From the IMG/VR virus record IMGVR_UViG_3300023179_000233, positions 1-40,044 of that record: a stretch of 40,044 bases of DNA; one strand, given 5' to 3'. A program made the position numbers and the translations under genes. Positions 1-6,883 of the stretch are shown here, piece after piece. The stretch's first letter is position 1; every line of letters starts with the position of its first letter. The notes under the pieces were generated by a model, which was not told the origin of the DNA, did not search any database, and worked only from the letters and a program-made list of their open reading frames with translations. Origin of the DNA: a virus.

Positions 1-113
1 TCATCAAAGTCCATCAGTGGTGGGTGCGGAATATCGTCATGCACAATCACGCCGTCTACGGCTTCAATAAACTTTCCGCATATCACGCAGTAATATCCCT
101 CGGTTTCATCCAT
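1..113 (-). CDS. Small CxxC protein (partial, runs off left end)
   Basis: The start codon lies at 113 and overlaps the end of the upstream gene by 8 bases. Only 37 codons are inside the window and no stop is reached. The visible part has a Cys-Val-Ile-Cys pair at residues 9-12 followed by a V-I-V-H-D-D-I-P-H-P stretch. Small phage proteins with a CxxC knuckle followed by an 'IVHDxxPHP' segment recur in many phages and have no assigned function; a structural zinc site is possible. The tight overlap and same orientation place it in the left-arm operon. Too short for the second half of any metal site to be seen. Confidence 0.6.
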   Translation of the reverse strand, partial: MDETEGYYCVICGKFIEAVDGVIVHDDIPHPPLMDFD

Positions 114-567
114 GATTCTTCTCCTTTAGCTTGGCTTCAATGGCTCGGGCAAATCGGTACATTCTCCGATCTTCCTCGTACCCGTTCATATCGTGTATCT
201 CCTCATCCGTCAGTCCAACCCATTCACGTGTCTCTGCTTGCTCGATGGCTTGGCGTAGTTCGTCAATCTCTTCTTGCATCCTGTTACGAATCATCCGCTC
301 AGTCACAATGCCCTCGTGATCCGGGTGTTCTTCGCAGCGCTCTTGCCATGTTTTAATCGTGTGGGTTCGTGCTTGCGCTTCGTCCCAAGATTCTCTAAGC
401 CAAGCCATCCATTCATCTCTTGTCATTGGTTTGTTTTTTGGCGGTTCCCAACTCTCACACTCACAAACATATCGTCCTGCGCTATGTGATGCGTCACGCA
501 TGAAGCCATGCGGTGCGTCGGGGTGCTCGTTACACCTTATGCTTGATCGTTCGTCTGTGTTTTCCAT
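106..567 (-). CDS. Hypothetical phage protein with C-terminal WVGLTDEEI-type motif
   Basis: A 153-residue acidic, soluble protein. The N-terminal half has several Cys and His (C12, H15, H20, C35, C37) that could bind metal. The middle (about residues 45-110) is charged and probably helical. The C-terminus has E-W-V-G-L-T-D-E-E-I followed by F-A-R-A-I-E-A-K-L-K-E-K, a module that terminates many otherwise unrelated phage hypothetical proteins. The start at 567 follows an AGAGGG ribosome site and overlaps the DUF3310 gene by 31 bases. Function unknown. Confidence 0.75.
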   Translation of the reverse strand: MENTDERSSIRCNEHPDAPHGFMRDASHSAGRYVCECESWEPPKNKPMTRDEWMAWLRESWDEAQARTHTIKTWQERCEEHPDHEGIVTERMIRNRMQEEIDELRQAIEQAETREWVGLTDEEIHDMNGYEEDRRMYRFARAIEAKLKEKNHG

Positions 568-860
568 ACATCACCCTCTTTAACCCGTTGTTCATGGACC
601 TTGACTTCTCTTTTGCCTACCAACCGCGCAATCTCGCGGTCGATATACCATCTTGCCTTTCTTAAATCTTCAATCTCTTTGCCTTTCAAAGAGGCTCTCC
701 AAAGATATTTAATAGCGTTACCTATACAGAATCCCATGTGCTCGGTAATCTGTATGCACTCCACGCCGCTAGGATGTGAAGTGTAATGTTTAGGATGATT
801 TACTGATTCGTTTGTAATTTCTTTTTGGTCTTTTGTCATTCTGTACGGGGGTAATGTCAT
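537..860 (-). CDS. DUF3310 family protein
   Basis: The protein contains V-N-H-P-K-H-Y near residue 20, then G-V-E-C-I-Q-I-T-E, G-N-A-I-K-Y-L-W-R, and L-R-K-A-R-W-Y-I. This ordered set is the signature of DUF3310, small phage proteins of unknown biochemical role often found near nucleotide-metabolism or replication genes. I chose the ATG at 860, not the in-frame GTG at 905, because it forms an ATGA overlap with the stop of the preceding gene and sits behind GGAGAGGG. Length is about 107 residues, normal for the family. Confidence 0.88.
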   Translation of the reverse strand: MTLPPYRMTKDQKEITNESVNHPKHYTSHPSGVECIQITEHMGFCIGNAIKYLWRASLKGKEIEDLRKARWYIDREIARLVGKREVKVHEQRVKEGDVWKTQTNDQA

Positions 861-1096
861 AGCCCTCTCCATCCTCTGATATCTTTTGTCCAGTGCCTTT
901 CCCACAAGTGCATAGTGCTCAATCGCGCACCGTAGTCCGTAAGTTCTGTTGTTGTGTATTTTTTTGCTTCGTGTTCTCTACCAGGACCGACCCACAAATG
1001 TCGGCTTGAATAATGTGGTAGGTACGGCACGCCACGAAGGTAGAACACAGGTTGCGGTACTGTGACCGCAATCTTGTTGAGGTTCATAATGCTCAT
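857..1096 (-). CDS. Small hypothetical protein
   Basis: A 79-residue protein with no recognised domain; it contains a Pro/Tyr-rich centre and a Trp-rich C-terminus. It is believed real because both ends are ATGA overlaps: its start at 1096 overlaps the stop of the upstream gene and its stop at 857 overlaps the DUF3310 start. A second ATG at 1087 is a possible alternative. Such four-base overlaps indicate translational coupling within one mRNA. Confidence 0.6.
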   Translation of the reverse strand: MSIMNLNKIAVTVPQPVFYLRGVPYLPHYSSRHLWVGPGREHEAKKYTTTELTDYGARLSTMHLWERHWTKDIRGWRGL

Positions 1097-1269
1097 TCCA
1101 CACCCCCACTAAGCCTGAACGCGATACGCGCTCTGTCGAGTTCTGCAATACGTTTGCGTTCCGCGATAACCTTTGGATCTTTCCAAGGGTAAGGCTGCTT
1201 GAGCAGCCTCCACTGACGCTTAAAAGTTTCAAGTACGTTAGTACTCTCGGACGTTGTTTTAATCTGCAT
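1093..1269 (-). CDS. Small hypothetical protein, charged helix
   Basis: A 58-residue protein. The frame is open further upstream, but the ATG at 1269 has a good AGGAG site and follows directly after the stop of the previous small gene, so it is preferred. The C-terminal half is a basic/acidic helix (A-E-R-K-R-I-A-E-L-D-R-A-R). The stop overlaps the next start as ATGA. No family recognised. Confidence 0.6.
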   Translation of the reverse strand: MQIKTTSESTNVLETFKRQWRLLKQPYPWKDPKVIAERKRIAELDRARIAFRLSGGVE

Positions 1270-1270
1270 C

Positions 1271-1447
1271 TTATTCTCCTGTTGGGTCGTCGGTGCGTTC
1301 TTTAAGCCATAAGATCGAGCATCGGATATGAAACAAAGCTTCCTCTGCTTGCTCTGTAGCCTTATGGTATTTACTCTCGTTAACAAGTTCGTACACTGCT
1401 TTGAGTGCCTTGTGTGCGTTATGTAAATGTTCGCTGATGTCTTTCAT
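1271..1447 (-). CDS. Small helical hypothetical protein
   Basis: A 58-residue frame read from the minus strand: it begins M-K-D-I-S-E-H-L-H-N-A and ends D-D-P-T-G-E. It is mostly charged amphipathic helix, with one Cys. Support comes from its ATGA overlap with the end of the winged-helix gene (ATG at 1447, upstream stop at 1444-1446) and from its own stop lying 1 base before the next start. No homologue recognised. Confidence 0.6.
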   Translation of the reverse strand: MKDISEHLHNAHKALKAVYELVNESKYHKATEQAEEALFHIRCSILWLKERTDDPTGE

Positions 1448-1863
1448 TCTGCGCGTCCCGCATGCAAGATGGCAGACAAACGCTTTTGCACATCTACAAG
1501 AGCCAAAAACCTAGGTCTTACTTGGCTCAATTCTTCTTCTACTTCCTTAAGTTGGTGCTGTGTTAGTGAAATAAGCCTGTCGTACGGGGTCAACGTATGC
1601 ACCGATGAACTTGATGCTTTATTTACAAACTCGTCTACAAGAGTGTCAAGAACAACTTTTTTACCAGGAGGCACTTGGGTTTCAGTAGTTGCAGCCGAGT
1701 AAAAAAACCCGTTTTTAACTACAGCGCCGGTCTCTATCAAGCGGTCAAGAACTTTATACATAGTACCGGGACGTAGCGATAACGTCTTAGCAATCTGTGC
1801 GGCCTTGAGCGGGCTGGAACGTAACATCTTAATAACTTTATCGTCATACTTAGGTTTACGCAT
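1444..1863 (-). CDS. Winged helix-turn-helix DNA-binding protein
   Basis: The N-terminal half reads as a winged-helix domain: a basic start, then K-A-A-Q-I-A-K-T-L (helix 2), R-P-G-T-M-Y-K-V-L-D-R-L-I-E-T-G-A-V-V (recognition helix and turn), and K-N-G-F-F-Y as the wing. The C-terminal part (about residues 85-139) is a probable coiled coil for dimerisation. ATG at 1863 is preferred over an in-frame GTG at 1890 because GGAAGGAG precedes it. It may regulate phage transcription, but its target is unknown; the family also includes architectural and replication proteins. Confidence 0.7.
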   Translation of the reverse strand: MRKPKYDDKVIKMLRSSPLKAAQIAKTLSLRPGTMYKVLDRLIETGAVVKNGFFYSAATTETQVPPGKKVVLDTLVDEFVNKASSSSVHTLTPYDRLISLTQHQLKEVEEELSQVRPRFLALVDVQKRLSAILHAGRAE

Positions 1864-1867
1864 GTGA

Positions 1868-2551
1868 TTAACTCCTTCCGTTATATTCACAATCGGTTAC
1901 AGGACAAAACTTCTTGCAGGTAAAGTTCTGCTTCGCGTTCCATGTATCTGAAGCAAAACACTGCTCTAATCGGTCGATCTCCGGCAACCACCGCATCCAG
2001 TACTCGTCCGACTTCTCTTGTGAGTAGTCGGCAGTCACTAGGTTTTGGGCTACCACGAAAACCAACCCTGCCTTGATGTGTGTGACGTAGGGGAAATGCT
2101 TGAACACCAACAACGACAAAAGTTCTAGCTGTTTGGTGTCGGCGTACTGAGGCTTGCCTGTTTTGTAGTCCACGATACGTGCTCTATCACCGTTGACTAC
2201 TAACAAATCAGCAATTCCTCGCACCCACACATCAGGGGCATTAAATTTACAAGGCTCAAAATATTTGGTTAGGCCCATCTCGTACTCACAGAAATGGGTT
2301 CCAGGTAATTGTTTTAGCGCGTCTAACTGCGGACGTATGAAGTCAAACTCAGGAGGCAAGTTGATATTCGATCCTACATAATCTTCAGCAGCTTTGTGTA
2401 CTGCACTACCGTAAAGCAAATGGTCTTGCGGTGGTTCGACAATATCTTTAGTGACACGTAACCTGTAGTACTTACGCGGGCACTGCTGAAATAGTGAAAT
2501 GCTGCTATAAGACCAAGTGTACTTAGCCGGTGTATTTGACTGTTGTTCCAT
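1868..2551 (-). CDS. PD-(D/E)XK nuclease, RecB/Cas4-like
   Basis: The sequence begins with S-Y-S-S-I-S-L-F-Q-Q-C-P-R-K-Y-Y, followed by G-S-A-V-H-K-A, then G-I-A-D-L-L and I-V-D-Y-K-T-G-K-P (the catalytic D and D-x-K) and K-Q-L-E-L-L (motif with conserved Gln). This order is typical of the PDDEXK_1 superfamily of RecB-like and Cas4-like exonucleases. One Cys near residue 24 and three C-terminal Cys (C-K-K-F-C-P-V-T-D-C) match the arrangement that holds a 4Fe-4S cluster in Cas4 and AddB. It probably trims DNA ends during phage replication or recombination. The start at 2551 follows GGAAAGAG; the gene overlaps the polymerase end. There is no cas1/cas2 or array nearby. Confidence 0.88.
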   Translation of the reverse strand: MEQQSNTPAKYTWSYSSISLFQQCPRKYYRLRVTKDIVEPPQDHLLYGSAVHKAAEDYVGSNINLPPEFDFIRPQLDALKQLPGTHFCEYEMGLTKYFEPCKFNAPDVWVRGIADLLVVNGDRARIVDYKTGKPQYADTKQLELLSLLVFKHFPYVTHIKAGLVFVVAQNLVTADYSQEKSDEYWMRWLPEIDRLEQCFASDTWNAKQNFTCKKFCPVTDCEYNGRS

Positions 2552-4394
2552 AACTCTTTCCATGTTTAACTTCGCAGTTCAAAGGAAGAGTCTTTGCCCA
2601 ATCAGGACGCCATCTCATGCACTCTTGCACATACGCGCATGCCTCTTCCCACTCAGCTTCCGGCGCAATGCAAGCGATGGCATCATGCACCGTCAGAACT
2701 ACCTCGTAGCGTTCAGCTACCTTTAACATTTGATGTGCGATAACACACCTAGCGAGTGCTTGACATACGTTCTCTACGACCTTACCACCGTAGATTTTTA
2801 CGTACCCGCGTTTAGTCATGTACCTGTACTGTACGCACTCCGAAACTGGTCTACCGAGAGTAGTAGCTCGTTCCACCGTAGCTTCCATGTCACGTTCAAT
2901 CTTGGGGTACTTAAGGGGCAGTCCACTTGGCATATCAAACCCAACGCCTGGAAGCAAGTTAATAGCTTGCGGCTGTCTTCCAAATGTTGTGGTCTTTAAT
3001 TCCTCAGATGACAATGCTTCTAAACATTTGTCGCCCTCTTCCCACAGTCTAGGTATATATGGATTGTATTCTCGGTATCTCTTAATAATGTATCGGGCTG
3101 TATGTAGGTTCATATCGACGCCGACCGAGTTCATATGCTTCATAAACTTTTCAGCCCCTAAACCATACCCGCATCCGAGCACTACGGTTTTTCCTATGAA
3201 CCTCATAGCGTCATCAACATGTTCAACGCCAATGTTATAAATGGTAGAAGCCATTATTTTGTATACGTCCTTACCCTCCTCAAACGCTCGAACTAAACTT
3301 GTATGGCCTGCCAACCAAGCAAGTATCCGAGCTTCAATCTGCGAAGAGTCGGAGTCGATTAGCACGTAACCGTCAGGGGCGCATATGGCTTGCTTAATCT
3401 TAGATTTGCGCGGCAGGTTCTGAAGATTCACCTTGTCGTCGCCACCCCACCTGCCAGTGTGCGCGGCATAGTACCGTAGTGGAACGGGGAGGCTACCACG
3501 AAGCGATATGTCAAGTAGCCTCTGCGTCCTTGTCTCTTCAAGCGTGGATTTTGTACCTAGCCTAGCAGCAACAGCGCACTGAACACGAGGATCAGGGTGT
3601 TCAGAAAGTGCTTTGAACCCTTCATCTGTCTTGGACATAGCGTAGGTAATCTTGCCTGTCGTTGGGCTTATCTTCATAGGCACATCGACATACCAACTCT
3701 CCAACAGTGCAGCAAACTTTACGTTGGACATTAGCACTTCTTTGGTCACGCCAGATTCTTCAAGTAGCGTTTCCTTCTGTGTTATGACTTCTTGCAGATG
3801 CTCGCGCAAGAACTTTGTATCTAGCACTAGCTTCGGCTTAGTAAACATTCTTAATGTTAGATCTATTAACTTAAGCTCACGCTTCTTAAAGTTGGCGTTG
3901 AATATTTCGTAAAGTTTATAGCAGATGTCAGTGTCGTTAGCGCAATATGATCCGTAAGCATTAAGGTCGTACCGAGAGAAATCCCTGCGGCGTTTGCCCA
4001 TAGCTAGGACTACCTCGTTGCCTTTCTGCCCTACGCCGTAGCGGTCAGCCAACTTAGACAGGCTGTTACCCGCTTCTGTGCCGTCTATGGCTCGCGCCAT
4101 GCACAGCGTATCAAGATACACAAACGGGTATATGTTATAGCGCCAAGCTAATATAGCTCCGTCAAACATCATATTGTGGGCTAAGGCGAACGAAGTGTCC
4201 CAAGGGAACTGCGACAACCACTTGGCGGTTTCTTCATGCGTACCACTGAACCACTGCGTCCTCTCATCATCAACCTTTACGCATACGCCGATAGTCTCAA
4301 AGCGCGGGTCTCGCACGTACTCCTCAGTCGTCATATTACTGAGAGAATATTCTTTATCGTAATACGATTCAAAATCAATCGTTAAGGTTGTCAT
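2523..4394 (-). CDS. Family A DNA polymerase with 3'-5' exonuclease domain
   Basis: A 623-residue replicative polymerase of the Pol I family without the 5' nuclease domain. The N-terminal proofreading domain has D7/E9 (I-D-F-E-S), the Exo II motif A-H-N-M-M-F-D-G near residue 73, and Exo III Y-C-A-N-D-T-D near 150. The polymerase domain has motif A D-S-S-Q-I-E-A-R (D349), the O-helix R398-x3-K402-x3-L406-G-C-G-Y410-G, and motif C V-H-D-A (H570, D571). The position equivalent to E. coli Phe762 is Leu, and the usual Glu after the motif C Asp is Ala. An AAGGAT site precedes the ATG, which overlaps the VRR-NUC gene by 20 bases. No helicase or primase is visible in the window. Confidence 0.96.
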   Translation of the reverse strand: MTTLTIDFESYYDKEYSLSNMTTEEYVRDPRFETIGVCVKVDDERTQWFSGTHEETAKWLSQFPWDTSFALAHNMMFDGAILAWRYNIYPFVYLDTLCMARAIDGTEAGNSLSKLADRYGVGQKGNEVVLAMGKRRRDFSRYDLNAYGSYCANDTDICYKLYEIFNANFKKRELKLIDLTLRMFTKPKLVLDTKFLREHLQEVITQKETLLEESGVTKEVLMSNVKFAALLESWYVDVPMKISPTTGKITYAMSKTDEGFKALSEHPDPRVQCAVAARLGTKSTLEETRTQRLLDISLRGSLPVPLRYYAAHTGRWGGDDKVNLQNLPRKSKIKQAICAPDGYVLIDSDSSQIEARILAWLAGHTSLVRAFEEGKDVYKIMASTIYNIGVEHVDDAMRFIGKTVVLGCGYGLGAEKFMKHMNSVGVDMNLHTARYIIKRYREYNPYIPRLWEEGDKCLEALSSEELKTTTFGRQPQAINLLPGVGFDMPSGLPLKYPKIERDMEATVERATTLGRPVSECVQYRYMTKRGYVKIYGGKVVENVCQALARCVIAHQMLKVAERYEVVLTVHDAIACIAPEAEWEEACAYVQECMRWRPDWAKTLPLNCEVKHGKSYGTTVKYTG

Positions 4395-4767
4395 TGATCG
4401 GCATCCTTATACGTTTAGGCAGTCTTCTGTCAGGAACGGTCATAGAAATTTCTACGGGTATGTACGTCGGGTCGAGGCTCGCTTGTTCTTCAAGCCACTT
4501 AACAAGCAAATCGTAGCCCACTACTTCATTGACGACAAAGGCTACCCCTTTGTGCTGTCGTATGGAATCAAGCTCTTCTTGTTGCAACGCGGTAGGTTTG
4601 TTGTCTGCCGCTTTAGTCTCAATGGCAAAAAACTTTCCGTTGACACAACCCACAAAATCGGGTACACCACTTCGCCCATAACCACCAGTGGCGGGCATAA
4701 AGAAGTATGCGTTATACCTAAATAACAGTCTCTTTATTTTTACTTTAACTTTCCCTTCAGGTGTCAT
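4375..4767 (-). CDS. VRR-NUC domain endonuclease
   Basis: A 130-residue protein matching the VRR-NUC fold of the PD-(D/E)XK superfamily: G-R-S-G-V-P-D-F (first catalytic Asp), then F-F-A-I-E-T-K-A (E-x-K), and Q-Q-E-E-L-D-S-I-R-Q-H-K-G-V-A-F-V-V-N. In phages these are stand-alone structure-specific or Holliday-junction-type nucleases. ATG at 4767 was chosen because GGAGAA lies just upstream and a promoter ends about 20 bases before it; an earlier in-frame start at 4830 would place the promoter inside the gene. First gene of the VRR-NUC, polymerase, PDDEXK operon. Confidence 0.9.
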   Translation of the reverse strand: MTPEGKVKVKIKRLLFRYNAYFFMPATGGYGRSGVPDFVGCVNGKFFAIETKAADNKPTALQQEELDSIRQHKGVAFVVNEVVGYDLLVKWLEEQASLDPTYIPVEISMTVPDRRLPKRIRMPINDNLND

Positions 4768-4789
4768 GCGTTTCTCCAAAAGTAGACTT

Positions 4790-4818
4790 AGTATAGTCCA
4801 TAGGTTTGGATAGTGCAA
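4790..4818 (-). promoter_or_regulatory. Sigma-70-type promoter for the replication operon
   Basis: On the minus strand TTGCAC is followed by exactly 17 bases and then TATACT. The predicted start of transcription is about 16 bases before the VRR-NUC ATG. The -10 box matches consensus at five of six positions; the -35 box keeps only TTG. It lies just downstream of a terminator. Confidence 0.65.
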
Positions 4819-4830
4819 GCCAAACCCCAT

Positions 4831-4870
4831 AAAAAAAGGGACAAACTGACGAGCGGTCAGAATGTCCCTT
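4831..4870 (-). terminator. Rho-independent terminator built from the 27-base palindromic element
   Basis: Read on the minus strand, an 8-base stem (AAGGGACA with TGTCCCTT), a symmetric TT/TT internal loop, a 5-base stem (CTGAC with GTCAG) and a 5-base loop are followed by a run of T. It ends the leftward unit that finishes with the gene at 4914-5798. Its core is one copy of the dispersed palindrome (4840-4866). Confidence 0.7.
4840..4866. repeat. 27-base palindromic element, copy 1
   Basis: GACAAACTGAC, spacer GAGCG, GTCAGAATGTC. Non-coding copy between the terminator-bearing gene end and the replication-operon promoter. Confidence 0.85.
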
Positions 4871-4913
4871 AAAGGGAAGCGCAGAGTTTACGTGATCTGC
4901 ACACGCAACCAAA

Positions 4914-5798
4914 CTAGGAGTCTGTGATTATATCACCTTTCACGATTATGTAAAGGTTTTCGTACCTATCATCCTGCCAACGGACACCGACATCGCGTAT
5001 AGGTTGTTTTGGTTCAACAAAAGAAAGCATGGTCATCTTCTCGATGTAAGGCGACGGTACTTCTTCCTTGCTTCGATAAGTCTCCGAAAGAACCACCACG
5101 TTTGGCTTATCGCTAACCTTGTCAATAAACACCATAGAACCATCTCGCATTTGCTGAACTACTACTACATTATGGTTCTCTACATGATTGCTTATACTTC
5201 TGACGATCTCAAAAGCAATGCAGTGTTCAGGCAGGTTATCTGATATGGGGAAGTCAGGCATATCTACTGACGTACCCGTACGCAATCCGACGATATAGCT
5301 GATAGCAGCAGCATGTGCCTTCTCTGTATCATCCAACTCTTGGCGCACGTTTCGTTGGACGTTGTATACCAAGTTGTGCATGTTATACATAGCATCTTGG
5401 TACATCTTCGACACTAGTTGGTCTACGGGTTCTGGCTTGAAGTACTCTAGTATCTTCTTGACAGCAACTTTAGCGTTAACCGTCTTAACAGAGTTTCGCG
5501 TGCCTCGCTTGTTGTTGATGTTGTTGGAGTAAATGGTATACACCCACTGCCTTCCCGCTCCACGATGGTCGATCTTGCCGTAATTTACGTAGCCAACTTT
5601 CTGAAACCCGTGGAACACGCTGACCTTATTGTAGTGGTCTACTCCCTCAACAAGCGTAACCTTGTCGCGGTCATCACGCACCACCTCAAACGTGAGTGCG
5701 GGCATCGCGTTGTACACAGTTAGCAAGAGAGATTTAAGCTCAGGGATAACCTCAAGTCTGGGCTTTTTCGAATCGTTGTTGATCGTAATCTTAAACAT
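4914..5798 (-). CDS. Hypothetical protein, 294 aa
   Basis: A soluble mixed alpha/beta protein with no family that I recognise. It starts M-F-K-I-T-I-N-N-D and contains a basic middle segment (R-G-A-G-R-Q-W-V-Y-T-I-Y then N-K-R-G-T-R-N) that could bind nucleic acid, though this is speculative. The ATG at 5798 has GGGAGAA at good spacing and lies 11 bases after the stop of the upstream gene, so it was preferred to the in-frame GTG at 5816. It is the last gene before the terminator at 4831-4870, in the same transcript as the MoxR/VWA genes. Confidence 0.75.
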   Translation of the reverse strand: MFKITINNDSKKPRLEVIPELKSLLLTVYNAMPALTFEVVRDDRDKVTLVEGVDHYNKVSVFHGFQKVGYVNYGKIDHRGAGRQWVYTIYSNNINNKRGTRNSVKTVNAKVAVKKILEYFKPEPVDQLVSKMYQDAMYNMHNLVYNVQRNVRQELDDTEKAHAAAISYIVGLRTGTSVDMPDFPISDNLPEHCIAFEIVRSISNHVENHNVVVVQQMRDGSMVFIDKVSDKPNVVVLSETYRSKEEVPSPYIEKMTMLSFVEPKQPIRDVGVRWQDDRYENLYIIVKGDIITDS

Positions 5799-5809
5799 GT
5801 TTGTTCTCC

Positions 5810-6679
5810 CTACCAATCAAAGCGTGAAAGGATGTCATCGACCTTGTTCTTGAGAGACTCCCGAACGGTGTCACTCTCTTTCACTGTCTTAGCATCAAGG
5901 TTGTATATCGACCGCTCAAGTTCTTTACGGGCGACCTCTAACTGAGGATCTCGCGTAATGTTTAACTTGTCGAGCACACCGACCAGATCAATTGCATTTG
6001 TTATTAGCGTACTGTGGAAGCCTTTAGCGTTGCCATCCTCGTCGTTACCGAGTCGGTCGGACATGTGCGACAAGCATGTATGCAGTCGGCCCCACACTTC
6101 ACGCATCGCGCCGTTGGTGCGCTCCTCGTAGTGTTTCTCATACATGGCGCATAGTTCACGATGTGCTTGCTGCCCGATGTCCACACGAAAGTCACCCGAT
6201 GTTGGCACTGGCGAAAAGGTATAGCGAAAGTCAAACTTCTTCATCACCTCCGCAAGCGGTGGGTAGTCGTCTCGGTTGAATAGCTTGCCGAGTGAAAACG
6301 CTGAGGCTGTTACCATATCATCGTAAGTAGCCTCAAAGTTATCGCGTAACCTCCGCCAGTTATCGTGATGCTCGTCGAGCCTAGACTTGAAGCCAGTCAT
6401 AAACATCTCAGAGGTCAACAGTCTTGGACCCTTGTCGGCCCAAGGAAGTGTCTGCTGGTTATACCAAAGACGGACGCGAGCAGAGTACTTGTTCCAAGCA
6501 TCGAGCGCGTTGGTTCCGGCAAGCAGATGCTTGTGGTAGTTACCCGCATTGATCTTGGTGTCGTTCTGCTGATCGACCTCTTGTGATACTTTCTTATCCA
6601 GCTTGCGAGCAGTCCAAGTTGATATGTTCAACTCGATGAGCATCGCGCTCGTTTCGATACCTACATGTACAGCGTTCAT
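5810..6679 (-). CDS. DUF3150-like protein of the MoxR/VWA cluster
   Basis: A 289-residue helical protein. Near the N-terminus it has L-N-I-S-T-W-T-A-R-K-L-D-K-K-V and A-G-N-Y-H-K-H-L-L, followed by Q-Q-T-L-P-W-A-D-K-G-P-R-L-L. From memory of the family, DUF3150 proteins share these features and sit beside a MoxR-type ATPase and a VWA protein in phages and integrated elements; the family name should be treated as likely, not certain. The AGGAGC site fixes the start at 6679. A role as partner or substrate of the ATPase/VWA pair is inferred from context only. Confidence 0.72.
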   Translation of the reverse strand: MNAVHVGIETSAMLIELNISTWTARKLDKKVSQEVDQQNDTKINAGNYHKHLLAGTNALDAWNKYSARVRLWYNQQTLPWADKGPRLLTSEMFMTGFKSRLDEHHDNWRRLRDNFEATYDDMVTASAFSLGKLFNRDDYPPLAEVMKKFDFRYTFSPVPTSGDFRVDIGQQAHRELCAMYEKHYEERTNGAMREVWGRLHTCLSHMSDRLGNDEDGNAKGFHSTLITNAIDLVGVLDKLNITRDPQLEVARKELERSIYNLDAKTVKESDTVRESLKNKVDDILSRFDW

Positions 6680-6697
6680 TGTATTGCTCCTAGTTTG

Positions 6698-6724
6698 GAC
6701 GTTCTGACTTAGTGTCAGTTTGTC
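6698..6724. repeat. 27-base palindromic element, copy 2
   Basis: GACGTTCTGAC, spacer TTAGT, GTCAGTTTGTC. It spans the stop codon of the ribbon-helix-helix gene: the TGA is part of the CTGAC arm on the minus strand. Confidence 0.85.
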
Positions 6725-6879
6725 TTGGTTTTAAGGTACTGCTTCAAAAGGAATTCGACCACCTGAGACATCGATGGTACGAACCCCAACTGGTCGGCAA
6801 GCTGAGACTGAAGATCCTCAACTTGCTGACCAACTTCTTTGGATAAACTCACGTTCATCCGATCTTGGGGTTTCTTCAT
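6715..6879 (-). CDS. Ribbon-helix-helix (CopG/Arc-like) DNA-binding protein
   Basis: A 54-residue protein with the layout of a minimal ribbon-helix-helix domain: a short strand R-M-N-V-S-L, helix A (K-E-V-G-Q-Q-V-E-D-L), a turn, and helix B (S-M-S-Q-V-V-E-F-L-L-K-Q-Y-L). Such dimers insert the beta ribbon into the major groove of palindromic operators. ATG at 6879 follows a TGGAG site; an in-frame GTG at 6909 is less likely. The gene's own stop codon lies within a copy of the 27-base palindrome, which makes the palindrome a candidate operator for it, unproven. Confidence 0.72.
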   Translation of the reverse strand: MKKPQDRMNVSLSKEVGQQVEDLQSQLADQLGFVPSMSQVVEFLLKQYLKTKTN

Positions 6880-6883
6880 GCCA

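Noticed and set aside
1868-2551. Cas4-like nuclease as part of a CRISPR system
   Set aside because: There is no cas1, cas2 or array in the window, and stand-alone RecB/Cas4-like nucleases are common in phage replication modules.
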